Assembly: GCF_029937755.1 (NCBI RefSeq)
Contig: NZ_JAPYPG010000004.1
Span: forward strand, 124,001 to 188,000
Reading direction: 5' to 3'
Source of the DNA: Henriciella sp.
GTDB taxonomy: Bacteria > Pseudomonadota > Alphaproteobacteria > Caulobacterales > Hyphomonadaceae
Length of the DNA: 64,000 nucleotides
Position numbers and translations under genes: made by a program. Each line of letters begins with the position of its first letter. The stretch's first letter is position 1. Positions 43,682 to 52,771 of the stretch are shown here, one piece after another. Below the pieces are notes generated by a model. It was not told where the DNA came from. It did no database searches and was given only the letters and a program-made list of their open reading frames with translations.

Positions 43682-44911
43682 GTGCCAGGCATCGATCACA
43701 TCGTCATTGTTCATGACAGCGTCGAAGCACGCGGCGGTGCGACCGGCCTTGCCCGGCTCTCGGCGCTGGAATATCGCAAGCGCGGCCACCGCGTCTCCTA
43801 TCTAACTGGAGAAACGGGCGATGAAGAGCTCGTCGCAGCCGGAATAGAAGTGCACGGTCTCGGCCAGGCCAAGCTCAACGCAGCCGGAGCGCTGACCGCC
43901 CTTCGGAAAGGCTTTCACAATGGCGATGCCCAGCGCCTTGTCAGTGAGTGGATCGCGGCAAACGATACACCTCAAACTGTCTATCATCTGCACAACTGGT
44001 CACAGATCCTGTCGCCCAGCGTATTCACGGCGCTGAAGCCGGTCGAAGCGCGCACGATCGTATCCTGCCACGACTTCTTTAATGTCTGCCCAAATGGCGG
44101 CCTGCTGAACTTCCAGAGCGGAAAAGCCTGCAACCTCAAGCCAATGTCGGCTGCCTGCTGGTCCAGCCAGTGCGACCGGCGCAGCCCGCTGCACAAATAC
44201 TGGCGCATGGCCCGGCATGTCCGGCTCAACGGCCTGGCGGATTTTGCGCACTCCGACATGACCTTTGTCTGCCTGAATAGCGGTATGGAGCAGGTCATGC
44301 GGGATGTCGGCTTTGCGGCACCGAAACTCACCAACATCCCCAACCCGGCCACGCGCTATACCAAGGCGCGCATCGAAGCCGAGAAGAACCGTCCGTTCCT
44401 CTATGTTGGCCGCATCAACAAGGAAAAGGGCGCCGATCTCGCGGCTGAGGCGGCAAACCAGGCCGGTGTCCCGCTCATCATGGTCGGTGAAGGTGATCTC
44501 GCCGCTCCCCTCAAGGCTGCGTATCCGGATATTGAATTTCCCGGCTTCTGCACGCGCCAGCAGATCGTGGACTTCGCCCGACAGTCACGTGCGCTTCTTG
44601 TGCCCGGGCGTTGGCGTGAACCGTTCGGCCTGGTGATTGCCGAAGCGGCCGCGAGTGGCCTTCCCGTCCTGCTCTCGGAACCGAGCACGCTGGCCGCCGA
44701 CATCGCCCGCCTCGATATGGGCCGCGTCTTCGATCCGAACGCACCAGAGGTGCTGACCGCCATCCTCACAGAACTTGCAACCGATGACGCACAGATCGAA
44801 CGGCTAAGCCGGAATGCCTTCGCGCACGCATCCGAAATCTGCTCGACCACGGATGAATGGATCGATGGCTTTCTTGAAATTTTCGCACGCATGCCGGGAC
44901 TGGCCTCATGA
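43682..44911 (+). CDS. Glycosyltransferase family 4
   Basis: A 409-residue GT-B enzyme of the glycosyltransferase group 1 type. The donor-binding half has PFLYVGRINKEKGADLAAEA and the late EPFGLVIAEAAASGLPVLLS with the E-x7-E-like pattern. The N-terminal half starts HIVIVHDSVEARGGATGLAR and contains a cysteine-rich stretch (HDFFNVCPNGGLLNFQSGKA, CNLKPMSAACW) seen in a subgroup of GT4 proteins. GTG 43682 is preferred, with AGGGA upstream; a longer TTG start at 43640 is possible. It precedes the Wzy-like gene at 44991. Confidence 0.88.
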   Translation: MPGIDHIVIVHDSVEARGGATGLARLSALEYRKRGHRVSYLTGETGDEELVAAGIEVHGLGQAKLNAAGALTALRKGFHNGDAQRLVSEWIAANDTPQTVYHLHNWSQILSPSVFTALKPVEARTIVSCHDFFNVCPNGGLLNFQSGKACNLKPMSAACWSSQCDRRSPLHKYWRMARHVRLNGLADFAHSDMTFVCLNSGMEQVMRDVGFAAPKLTNIPNPATRYTKARIEAEKNRPFLYVGRINKEKGADLAAEAANQAGVPLIMVGEGDLAAPLKAAYPDIEFPGFCTRQQIVDFARQSRALLVPGRWREPFGLVIAEAAASGLPVLLSEPSTLAADIARLDMGRVFDPNAPEVLTAILTELATDDAQIERLSRNAFAHASEICSTTDEWIDGFLEIFARMPGLAS

Positions 44912-44990
44912 CGGCCATTGCGCATAGACTGATACTTCGCGACTGGGACACGAAGCGGATGAGCCGAACGCATCCGGCACGAGGGGACGC

Positions 44991-46457
44991 ATGAGTGTCG
45001 AACTGATCGGCCTGATCACGATTGCGCTGGCAGGCGCAGGCCTCATCCACTCCAGGCGGATGTCGATCATCGTGCTGTGCATCATGGGTCTGCTGCAGGC
45101 GGCCGCAGCCCTGTTCCTCGGCGGCGCGAACATTACGCCGGGCCATCTCAGCCTTGGCTTTTTCGTCCTTGCCGTGCTGATCCGCCGGGATGGTCTCAGC
45201 TATGCCTTCGCATCCATGCACCCGCCACGAGCAGGTTTCTTCCTGCTGCTTCTGAGTCTCTGGGGCGTCTTCTCCGGCTATGCGATGCCACGAATGTTTG
45301 CCGGCGAGTTCATGATCTTCCCGCTGAGCAGCGACACGAAATTCATCAACGAAGTCCCGCTCTTTCCAGTCTCGAGCAACTTCAACCAGTCGATCTACTT
45401 CCTCGGCGGGCTGCTGACCTTTGCCTTCACCTCTTCCATGGCGCGGACCAACCGGCTGCTGCAGGCAGCTGGCACGGCCGTCGTGATCGCCGCCGCGGCA
45501 AACATCGCGATCGCCATCATCGACACGGTGACCTTCGCGGTCGGTGTTCCGGATGCGCTTAGCTTCCTGCGTAACGCCGAATATGCGCAGCTCTTTTCCC
45601 ACCAGTTCCTGGGTATCAAACGGGTCACCGCCTCCTTCCCCGAGGCCTCTGCCTTTGCCGGGGTCGCGGTCGGCCTGTTCGCCTATTGTCTGCGTCTTTG
45701 GCGCGGCGGGGTAATGACGAAATATACCGGCCCGATTGCGCTCGGCACGCTGGTCGCAATCCTGTTTGCACTGTCCTCGACCGGCTATGTCGCGCTGATG
45801 GCATACCTCGCTTGTGTCTACATGCGCGCGGTCACGGGGATGGAAGGCCGCATCGGGCGCAGCCGGAAGATCGCCACAAGCCGGGCGCTGTTTGTCTCTT
45901 CCGGCCCCTTCGTAGCCCTGTGTGTCGCGGCAGCCGTCGCCGTGCGGCCCGACCTGCTGGACCCGGTGGTTCAGATCTTCGACAATTCCGTCACAAGCAA
46001 GCTCGGCAGTGCCAGCGGCGTGGAACGGATGTCCTGGAACATGGCCGGCATCAATGCCTTCTTCGAAACCTGGGGCCTCGGCGCGGGGCTTGGTAGTGTG
46101 CGTACATCGAGCTTTCTTGTGGCCGTAATGTCCAATCTCGGTATTCCAGGACTCGTCCTGTTCGGCCTGTTCTTCGTGCGCATCTTCCGGGGTCCCGAGA
46201 TCAGACATGCGCGCTTTGCGGACAATATCTCCATTCAGCATGCAGCCGCTGCGCGGTCGGGCTGTTTTGCCATGATTATAGGGGCCAGCCTGTCGTCCTC
46301 GGCAGTCGATCTCGGCATCCTCTTCTATGTTCAGGCCGGGATTGCCTGCGCCTCTCTGTTCACGCGGCGTGTGCCCGCTGAAGACCTGATCCGTGAAATG
46401 CCGGCTGAAGCCTTCGAGCCTCCCGCCGAACCCACTGCTGCTTATGTCCGCCCATGA
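44991..46457 (+). CDS. O-antigen ligase/polymerase-like membrane protein (Wzy candidate 1)
   Basis: A 488-residue protein with about ten to twelve membrane segments and a large periplasmic region in the middle (about residues 95-130). Wzy/WaaL proteins show this build. The late FFETWGLGAGLGSVRTSSFL motif resembles the conserved GxGxGS-type loop of Wzy_C proteins. It follows the GT4 gene by 79 bp and has GAGGGGA before the ATG. It probably polymerises or ligates repeat units in the periplasm; which of the two such proteins here is the polymerase is unknown. Confidence 0.72.
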   Translation: MSVELIGLITIALAGAGLIHSRRMSIIVLCIMGLLQAAAALFLGGANITPGHLSLGFFVLAVLIRRDGLSYAFASMHPPRAGFFLLLLSLWGVFSGYAMPRMFAGEFMIFPLSSDTKFINEVPLFPVSSNFNQSIYFLGGLLTFAFTSSMARTNRLLQAAGTAVVIAAAANIAIAIIDTVTFAVGVPDALSFLRNAEYAQLFSHQFLGIKRVTASFPEASAFAGVAVGLFAYCLRLWRGGVMTKYTGPIALGTLVAILFALSSTGYVALMAYLACVYMRAVTGMEGRIGRSRKIATSRALFVSSGPFVALCVAAAVAVRPDLLDPVVQIFDNSVTSKLGSASGVERMSWNMAGINAFFETWGLGAGLGSVRTSSFLVAVMSNLGIPGLVLFGLFFVRIFRGPEIRHARFADNISIQHAAAARSGCFAMIIGASLSSSAVDLGILFYVQAGIACASLFTRRVPAEDLIREMPAEAFEPPAEPTAAYVRP

Positions 46458-46490
46458 GGCGACACAGTCAAACCGACGGAGACTCCGACC

Positions 46491-46865
46491 ATGAGCGACC
46501 AAAACGACACTGAGTCAGCCGATGTCCTCGAAGCCCTGGACCGGGTACTCGAAGAGCTCCGGCGCGAATTCAAGGCCAATCCGGCCTTTGCCCATCGTGT
46601 CGTGCGCGCGCTGGGCGCCAACGTGGTCTTCGATCCGAAACACGCTGCAGTGCTGATCAATCCTGTCGAACTTCTTTCAAAGGAAACGCCGGAGCGTGCA
46701 AAGGAAACCCTCTCCGGCCTGGCCCCTGCCGAGCTGAAGAAGATGGCCAAGGCTTCCAAGCTTGCCACGCCGACCGACATGTCCGGAAAGTCCAAGGAAG
46801 CCCTGGTCGAGATGATCCTGAGGCGCGCCGATCTTCGGCTGCAATCGCGCCAGTCGGACGTCTGA
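46491..46865 (+). CDS. Small protein with SAP/Rho-N-like C-terminal helices
   Basis: A 124-residue acidic/basic protein that I do not recognise. The N-terminal half is helical (VLEALDRVLEELRREFKANP). The C-terminal ~45 residues (LAPAELKKMAKASKLATPTD, MSGKSKEALVEMILRR) have the spacing of SAP-like or Rho-N-like helix-extended-helix modules that can bind nucleic acid. The gene sits alone between the Wzy candidate (33 bp after it) and the convergent Wzc-like gene. A GGAGACTCCGACC stretch precedes the start. Function is unknown. Confidence 0.6.
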   Translation: MSDQNDTESADVLEALDRVLEELRREFKANPAFAHRVVRALGANVVFDPKHAAVLINPVELLSKETPERAKETLSGLAPAELKKMAKASKLATPTDMSGKSKEALVEMILRRADLRLQSRQSDV

Positions 46866-46871
46866 GACAAT

Positions 46872-46906
46872 AGAAAAGACCGTCCCGGCGCCACAGCGCG
46901 GGACGG
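46872..46906 (-). terminator. Intrinsic terminator after the Wzc-like gene
   Basis: Reading the minus strand, an 11-bp stem with one bulge (CCGTCCCGCGC / GCGCGGGACGG sense, 46880-46906, 4-nt loop) is followed by TCTTTTCTAT. It lies 19 bp past the Wzc-like stop and also just downstream of the convergent 124-residue gene, but the T-rich tail favours the minus direction. Confidence 0.75.
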
Positions 46907-46924
46907 CCCTGCCTTCAAGCCAAT

Positions 46925-49156
46925 CTAGTTTGTGTAGTACTTCGCGTAGGACTTGTAGCCCGAGTGGCCATAGCCTTGGCGGTGATACTTGCTCGTATCC
47001 ACGCGGTTGATGACCACACCGGCAATCCGGGCGCGGAAGTCACGCAGGATGGACAGCGTCTGTTTCAGCGCGGCACGGTTCGTTTTCAGCCAGCGCGAGA
47101 CAATGACGACCTGGTCGACCTTGCTGGTCAGCACGCGTGTCTCCGCGAGGAGAAGGAGCGGACCGGTATCGATGATGATGAAGTCGTAAAGGTCCTGCAG
47201 CTGATCCATGAGCTGGTCGAAAGCCTTCGACCCGAAGACATCACGCGGTGTATGGCGTGACGGCGTCAGCGGCAGAATGTGCAGGTTACTTGCTTCATCG
47301 ACAGTGACAGCTTCCTCGATCGTGCATTCGCCGAACAGGCATTCCAGGAAGCCGCGCTCGGGCGCTTCTTCCATCACCGTGTCGGAGAGACGCTTGCGGC
47401 GGAAGTCGCCATCGATGATGAGGGTACGCGTACCCGACATGGCCGACATAAGGCCGAGACCATGCGTCATCGTCGTCTTGCCTTCATCAGGCTGCGACGA
47501 GGTGATTGCGACGGTCTTCACAGGCGCGTCCAGGTCGGCGAACATGATGGAAGCACGCAAATTCCGGAAGCTCTCGGCATAGGCCGAGGTCGGATTCTCC
47601 AGAAGGTAGGCGCGATGATCCTTCTTGGCCGGACCGGTCAGGCGCGGGAAGTTGCCCAGGAATGGGACACGGAAATGCTCCTCGATTTCCTCGCCGCTGG
47701 CAATCTGGCTGTTCAGGGCTTCGGCACCGATAATTGCGCCGACACCAAGCATCAGACCAAAGATCAGGCCGACGGCCAGATTGAGCGAGGTCTTCGGGAA
47801 AGAGGGCGCCCGCGGCACAGGCGCTGCAGACAGGAGGCGCGCATCCGGCTCGGCAAGGCCTTCAGATTCATTGGTCTGCTTGAAACGCGACAGGAAGGCT
47901 TCGTAGATCGAGCGTGACGCTTCAGCATTGCGCTCAAGTTCGCGCAGGCGCACCGACGCCTGATTGTTCTGGGCCAGCGTGGAGCGCATTGAGCCGAGAT
48001 TGGATTCCAGGCTCTGCACACGCTTGCGTGCGATGGCGACGTCGCCCTCGATATTGGAGACAATCCGGCGCAGCTCGATCTGGATCTGCTCGTTGATGCC
48101 CCTTTCTTCCTGATTGATCCGCTCGATCTCGGGGTGCTTTGGCCCGTAGCGGTTCTGCAGGTCGGCCTTCTCGCGCTGGATTTCGGCCTGCTGGCGGCGA
48201 AGGTTCGAGATCACCTGGGAATTCAGGGCTTCGCCACTGACATCAGCAGACCCACCGCTCTGGGTCATTTCCCGAAGCGTCGCCAGACGGGCCTCAGCCT
48301 CTGCAAGTTCGGCGCGCTGCACGATCAGCTGGGCATTGAGGTCACTCATCTGCTGTTCGTTCAGCGTGTTTGTACCGGCGCTGATAAGGCCGGAGCTGGC
48401 GCGGTAGGCCTCGACGGCGTTTTCGGCGTCGTTGACCTCGGCGCGCAACTCGGACAGGCGGTCCTCCAGCCAGGCATTGGCCCGGCGGGTCGCATCGAAC
48501 TTGGCGTCGAGCTGCTCAACGAAATACTGGTCTACAATCTGGTTGGCGATCGCCGCAGCAAGTTCGGGATCATGGCTGTTGGCGAAAATCTCGATGCCGT
48601 AGGTTGTGCCGATCCGGCGCGCGGATGTGCTTGAGAGGAGCGCGGAGACAACCATCTCCATCTCCTTGGTCTCGCTCGGATCGCCCGTCTGTGCATTGGC
48701 CGGACCGGCGCCAAGAAGGCCTTTGATCTGCCCCTTGATCTTGTCCAGCGTGCTCGCCTCGCGGAGCATCGGATTGAATTCCGGATACGAGGTCAGGTCG
48801 AGCTGGCGAACCACCTTCTCGGCCAGCGAGCGCGAGCGGATGATCTCCACTTCAGTATCGACAACGGTGGATTCAGGCGGCGATCCCGCCAGAACCGATC
48901 CAATATCGACAACGGTGTTGTCCCGCGAGTCAATGATCACGGACGCGCTGGTCGAATAGACCGGCGTTGCCCGAAAGGTGAAGACCGCGACAGCCACGAA
49001 CACCGAGATCACTACCAGAAGGAAAAGCGACAGCCGCCGGCGCAACGCCCGCAACGCCTGCTTCGGATCGGTGATCTTCTCTTCAGATCCCCCGACTTCA
49101 GACGTGTAGTAGGGGCGGTTCGCATACCGCGTATCAATGGGGAACTGGCTGTTCAC
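46925..49156 (-). CDS. Polysaccharide co-polymerase/tyrosine autokinase (Wzc-like)
   Basis: A 743-residue inner-membrane protein controlling polymer length and export. An N-terminal Wzz domain is bounded by two membrane helices (near residues 40-65 and 465-485), with long periplasmic coiled coils between them. It is followed by a BY-kinase domain with Walker A' AITSSQPDEGKTT (~550), Walker A'' TRTLIIDGDFRRKRL and Walker B FIIIDTGPLLLLAETRVLT. The last 20 residues hold six tyrosines, the usual autophosphorylation cluster. It stands downstream of the beta-barrel gene (60 bp) and ends at an intrinsic terminator. Confidence 0.93.
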   Translation of the reverse strand: MNSQFPIDTRYANRPYYTSEVGGSEEKITDPKQALRALRRRLSLFLLVVISVFVAVAVFTFRATPVYSTSASVIIDSRDNTVVDIGSVLAGSPPESTVVDTEVEIIRSRSLAEKVVRQLDLTSYPEFNPMLREASTLDKIKGQIKGLLGAGPANAQTGDPSETKEMEMVVSALLSSTSARRIGTTYGIEIFANSHDPELAAAIANQIVDQYFVEQLDAKFDATRRANAWLEDRLSELRAEVNDAENAVEAYRASSGLISAGTNTLNEQQMSDLNAQLIVQRAELAEAEARLATLREMTQSGGSADVSGEALNSQVISNLRRQQAEIQREKADLQNRYGPKHPEIERINQEERGINEQIQIELRRIVSNIEGDVAIARKRVQSLESNLGSMRSTLAQNNQASVRLRELERNAEASRSIYEAFLSRFKQTNESEGLAEPDARLLSAAPVPRAPSFPKTSLNLAVGLIFGLMLGVGAIIGAEALNSQIASGEEIEEHFRVPFLGNFPRLTGPAKKDHRAYLLENPTSAYAESFRNLRASIMFADLDAPVKTVAITSSQPDEGKTTMTHGLGLMSAMSGTRTLIIDGDFRRKRLSDTVMEEAPERGFLECLFGECTIEEAVTVDEASNLHILPLTPSRHTPRDVFGSKAFDQLMDQLQDLYDFIIIDTGPLLLLAETRVLTSKVDQVVIVSRWLKTNRAALKQTLSILRDFRARIAGVVINRVDTSKYHRQGYGHSGYKSYAKYYTN

Positions 49157-49215
49157 GTGTCTGGATCCGTCTGGTTATGCATTCTTGCTACGGGCGGAAG
49201 GTCGAGCGTTCTGGC

Positions 49216-50475
49216 TCAAGGTGTCAGGGTCAGCGTGACGAGCACGCGATTGTCGCTGAAGGGGCGAACGTCCGACTGCTGGTCGAAATAGGTGTAGGAC
49301 ACGTCCACCGATGCATTGCGGTTGACCTTCCAGAGCGATCCGAGGCTGACACCATAGCGGTCATCCTCGCGATTTATGCTCTCGAAATCGAGCGTAGACA
49401 CTTCCACACCGGCATTGATCAGCCAGTTACGGCGCAGCTCATGGTCGACACCGACGGAGACAGCTGTCTCGGTAGCGCCCGCAGCAGCCCGCAGGCCGGG
49501 ATCGACGACCCGGCGAGACGCGGAGGCGGAAAGCGTTGTCAGCTGGGTGACAAACCATTCGGCATTGCCCTGGATGGACAGGCCGTCGACATCCTCGAAG
49601 GCGGGATCATCGAATTCGTACTGGTGATAGCCAATACCGATGTCGCCGCGGATCAGGATAGGCAGTTCGAAGTTCACGCCACCACGGATGATTGTTCCTT
49701 GGGAGTCCCGGTTCAGCACACCCGCAGTATTGGTCTCGTCATAGTCCCGTTCAGTGAGGCTCCCCTCGGCGAACACCGCCCAGTCGCGTGCCGGCGCATA
49801 GGAGACGCGCACAGAGCCCGACGTCTGGTCATGATCGCGGAAGTCCTGCTCCAGCACGCCACCGCCAACGAGGCGGCCGTCCTTGTAGTCATAGGTATCC
49901 AGGCCAAGCCGCCCGCGAAGGGCAATGCGGCCAGCTTCGTAATCGCCACTCACTTCAGCACCGGTGCGCTGGACCTCGATACGCTCGGCAGCGGCCGGGT
50001 CGCTGGCGGGGGCGGAACGGGGTTCATTGAACTTCTCGGCCGATGCAGCCCCCGTGAAACTGAGATCCGTGGTCGCATCAAAGCGGCCATAAAGACGTCC
50101 GGCCAGATCCGTTGCGGACTCCGACCCGGTGTCCAGGTATTCATTGTGCTCAGCCGAGGCGGACGCCCCGATCGCATGGCGAGACCATGTGGTCTGCAGA
50201 TCCAGCGAAGGCGCCAGGAGCGCAAACGTGTCGCCTGTCTCGTTGGTTGTGGAAGCAAACAGGTTGCTGCGATAGCCCACACCGGTCCGCAGGGCGGCCC
50301 GGGCCTCCATGGCGCCGAGCCGAATTGGCACAGGGTCATATTCGGGCTGCGGGCGCTCCGTCACGGAGACATAGCGGTTACGCTCGAAAAAACTGTCTTG
50401 TGCCTGCGCACTAAGCGATACCAGCCCAAGGGCCATTGCCGTCGTTGCTGTCACGAGGTGTGCGGATTTGATCAT
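49216..50475 (-). CDS. Outer-membrane beta-barrel protein of the polysaccharide locus (BBP2-like)
   Basis: A 419-residue protein with a signal peptide (TAMALGLVSLSAQAQ) and then alternating polar/hydrophobic strands to a C-terminus ending NRVLVTLTLTP, the pattern of an outer-membrane barrel of about 16-18 strands. Such barrels occur beside Wza/Wzc genes in alphaproteobacteria and may let polymer cross the outer membrane. ATG 50475 gives a proper signal peptide and has TTTGGGGA upstream; the in-frame TTG at 50490 is not preferred. It is co-directional with the Wzc-like gene. Confidence 0.8.
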   Translation of the reverse strand: MIKSAHLVTATTAMALGLVSLSAQAQDSFFERNRYVSVTERPQPEYDPVPIRLGAMEARAALRTGVGYRSNLFASTTNETGDTFALLAPSLDLQTTWSRHAIGASASAEHNEYLDTGSESATDLAGRLYGRFDATTDLSFTGAASAEKFNEPRSAPASDPAAAERIEVQRTGAEVSGDYEAGRIALRGRLGLDTYDYKDGRLVGGGVLEQDFRDHDQTSGSVRVSYAPARDWAVFAEGSLTERDYDETNTAGVLNRDSQGTIIRGGVNFELPILIRGDIGIGYHQYEFDDPAFEDVDGLSIQGNAEWFVTQLTTLSASASRRVVDPGLRAAAGATETAVSVGVDHELRRNWLINAGVEVSTLDFESINREDDRYGVSLGSLWKVNRNASVDVSYTYFDQQSDVRPFSDNRVLVTLTLTP

Positions 50476-50801
50476 GTTGGTAGTCCCCAAACGTCACTCT
50501 ACTGTCCCTGCAAGCAATGCTGATACCAGTTCAGCACAACTTGGTGAATTCCTGCCTAACTGCCCTGCATATAAGATCTGCAGAACATCCGTCCCGGCCA
50601 GGGCCAACCGGCCTTGATCCGAAAACCGGGCGCCCGGCCAGCGAGCGCGGAGTGCTTTGCTGTGGGCATTGCTTTATCATCGCCGCAGCCACTGCGAAGG
50701 CCAGCTATTACTTGCCTGTTCCGGCTCGTCCCGGAGCCGTCGTTACAGTAGCGTAACAGGCACAGGTTTGCACCCGCTTTTTTGGACCGCTCATGGGCGG
50801 A
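50476..50801. other. Intergenic region between the barrel gene and the Wza-like gene
   Basis: A 326-bp gap with no convincing gene. It holds a perfect 12-bp palindrome CCGGGCGCCCGG (around 50628-50640) and an AT-richer stretch (CATATAAGATCTGCAG near 50570) that could contain the promoter of the barrel-wzc operon. Open frames here have no ribosome site or protein character. Confidence 0.5.
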
Positions 50802-51392
50802 TCAGAAGAAGCGCTCAACGACACGAATGGTGTCGCCCGGCTGAACCTTGAGACTGGGCTTGAGCTCGACACGGATTTCCTGGTCAGTCTCGACGCTCTT
50901 GATCAGCACAAAACGCTCATTGGCGCGATAGGTAAAGCCTTCCGCCGTCGCGATCGCGTTCATGACCGTAAGCCCGCTGGTATAGGGATACTCCCCTGGC
51001 CGCGAAACCTCGCCCAGAATGTAGTAAGGCCGGTAATTGATGACTTCAGCGCTGACACGCGGCTCCCTGAGATAGCCATCGGCAAGCCTCTGTTCGGCCG
51101 TGCGCTGAAACTCGCGCACTGTCATTCCTTCAACATTCAGATCACCGACGAGCGGCATGGAAAGGAAGCCCTGGCCGTCGACAACGAATTCGCCTGACAG
51201 CTCCTCTTCGCCGTACACGGTAACCCTGAGACGGTCGGCACTGCCGAGGCGGTACTCAGTAACCGTACGCTCCGTTTTGATTTCAGGGGTGTCACTATCA
51301 CGGTTCGCCTGGACCGGCGCCGACTGGCAAGCCGCCAGGGCGAAGGCTGCAACGAAAACGGCAAGGAAGGAGCGCCAGAATGATGTCAACAT
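50802..51392 (-). CDS. Polysaccharide export lipoprotein (Wza-like)
   Basis: A 196-residue outer-membrane export protein. The lipoprotein signal ends in the lipobox ALAAC (VFVAAFALAACQSAP). A Poly_export domain (YRLGSADRLRVTVYGEEELS, RLADGYLREPRVSAEVINYR) and one SLBB-type segment (VSRPGEYPYTSGLTVMNAIA) follow. It is shorter than enteric Wza (about 380 residues) and lacks its C-terminal transmembrane helix, as in many single-SLBB homologues, so a separate barrel such as the 49216 protein could form the pore. It lies 14 bp after the phosphatase gene. Confidence 0.92.
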   Translation of the reverse strand: MLTSFWRSFLAVFVAAFALAACQSAPVQANRDSDTPEIKTERTVTEYRLGSADRLRVTVYGEEELSGEFVVDGQGFLSMPLVGDLNVEGMTVREFQRTAEQRLADGYLREPRVSAEVINYRPYYILGEVSRPGEYPYTSGLTVMNAIATAEGFTYRANERFVLIKSVETDQEIRVELKPSLKVQPGDTIRVVERFF

Positions 51393-51406
51393 GATCTTGG
51401 AAGGCC

Positions 51407-52351
51407 TTATCGTGTCTTGAGGAAACTGATCTGATCCTGTTCGAGGCGAACCGCGGTCAGTCGCCCACTGAAGTAAGCGCCTGTATCGACATTGATCCGC
51501 CGATGATCATTGTAGGCATCATCAGCCGGCGTATGTCCATGCACCACAACGACGTCGTCACGGCCAGGCGCGTTGAGAAACTCTTCCCGGATCCAAAGCA
51601 AGTCCTGTTCCTGCTGTTCTTCGAAAGACCGTCCGGGCCGCGTGCCCGCATGCACGAAACCATAGTCTCCCAGACGCACGGACAGCTCGAGCGCACGCAT
51701 GAAGTGGAGATGGTCCTCGGGGAATTTCTCGGTGAACTGGCGATGGGCTTCCACCCACTCGTCATTCATGGTCATGCTGCGTGGTGGGCGGACCCCGTAG
51801 GAAACGAGCGTTTCCCGTCCCCCATAATTGGCCCATTCCGGCCCACGCTCAGCACTTTCAAGGAAGTTCATCAGAGCCGCTTCGTGATTGCCCTTTATGA
51901 AATACGTCTCGAAACGGGACAGCCTGTCACTCATCAGGAAGTCAATAACCTGTTTCGACTGGAAGCCCCGGTCGATATAATCGCCCAGCATGACAAGATG
52001 AGGCGTCGCCTCACTCTTGGCGGCATCTTCCTCAATGCGGGCGAAAAGAGAGATCAGCAGGTCGGCGCGGCCATGCACGTCCCCGACAGCATAGATCAGA
52101 ACCCCGTCGGGAAGGTGCGCGGGGGCGGCGTCGGAAGAAGAACCTGCGATAGACGGTGACGTTGCCTGCGGCTGGCTTTGGGCTGGTACGTGTTCAGCAC
52201 GCCTGCTGGACGGCATCTGACCAGCGCCCGGCAGACGCGCCTTCGTCCAGTCATAGGCATAGCCCACCCGCTCTCCAACCTCGGAGACGAGTTTGAACCA
52301 TGTACGCCGTAGCTTTTGAGCTACGGTTCGGGCTGTTGACTGTCGAGCCAA
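51407..52351 (-). CDS. PPP-family metallophosphoesterase (Ser/Thr phosphatase-like)
   Basis: A 314-residue phosphatase with all PPP signatures: GDVHGR (residues 90-95), GDYIDRG (123-129), KGNHE (153-157) and HGHTP near 270. The first ~80 residues are a basic, proline-rich extension without a membrane helix. The start is a TTG at 52351 with GAGGGGGACAGA just upstream; no ATG gives the full domain with a better site. It is co-transcribed with the Wza-like gene. It may dephosphorylate the Wzc-like kinase, since no low-molecular-weight tyrosine phosphatase is seen; this is inference. Confidence 0.88.
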   Translation of the reverse strand: MARQSTARTVAQKLRRTWFKLVSEVGERVGYAYDWTKARLPGAGQMPSSRRAEHVPAQSQPQATSPSIAGSSSDAAPAHLPDGVLIYAVGDVHGRADLLISLFARIEEDAAKSEATPHLVMLGDYIDRGFQSKQVIDFLMSDRLSRFETYFIKGNHEAALMNFLESAERGPEWANYGGRETLVSYGVRPPRSMTMNDEWVEAHRQFTEKFPEDHLHFMRALELSVRLGDYGFVHAGTRPGRSFEEQQEQDLLWIREEFLNAPGRDDVVVVHGHTPADDAYNDHRRINVDTGAYFSGRLTAVRLEQDQISFLKTR

Positions 52352-52454
52352 TCTGTCCCCCTCGACACCGCTCGGAGCCGTTGAAACTTCGTAATTTATA
52401 GCAAGAAACGTGCTCGAGTCACGGCGACATTAGTCGCAGAGCCGAAATCGGCCC

Positions 52455-52670
52455 CTAAATTGCAGCAAAGATGACCATAAAGATCGCTGCCCAAGCAGTT
52501 GTGCAGAAGCCGAGGACAAAAAGATAGGTTTTCCAGAGAGGCCATTTCTCTTCGTGCACGTCCGCGCGCCAGACCTGATCGGTCGAACGCAGGTCGATAC
52601 GGGTCCCGGTGGAGGTGCTTGAGTGCATGGGCATGGCTGAACTTCTGGTTCTTAGGTTTCCAAAACGCAT
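52455..52670 (-). CDS. Small single-pass membrane protein
   Basis: A 71-residue hypothetical protein (59 residues if the ATG at 52634 is used). The only clear features are a polar N-terminal part (RIDLRSTDQVWRADVHEEKW) and one C-terminal hydrophobic helix (TYLFVLGFCTTAWAAIFMVI). Neither start has a good ribosome site. It sits upstream of and co-directional with the phosphatase and Wza-like genes. A small accessory of the polysaccharide exporter is possible. It could also be spurious, though the clean membrane segment argues for a gene. Confidence 0.45.
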   Translation of the reverse strand: MRFGNLRTRSSAMPMHSSTSTGTRIDLRSTDQVWRADVHEEKWPLWKTYLFVLGFCTTAWAAIFMVIFAAI

Positions 52671-52771
52671 CTCGACAGGGGGGAGTTCACAAATGGTTTA
52701 CAGACCACAAATTCACACCGATTTCTGCCCCCAGTCGCAGATATGCTGTGAACATATCAAGAATTAACGTG

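Noticed and set aside
50517-50756. Plus-strand 79-residue reading frame in the barrel/Wza gap
   Set aside because: No ribosome site and a residue composition unlike neighbouring proteins. It looks like chance in GC-rich DNA.
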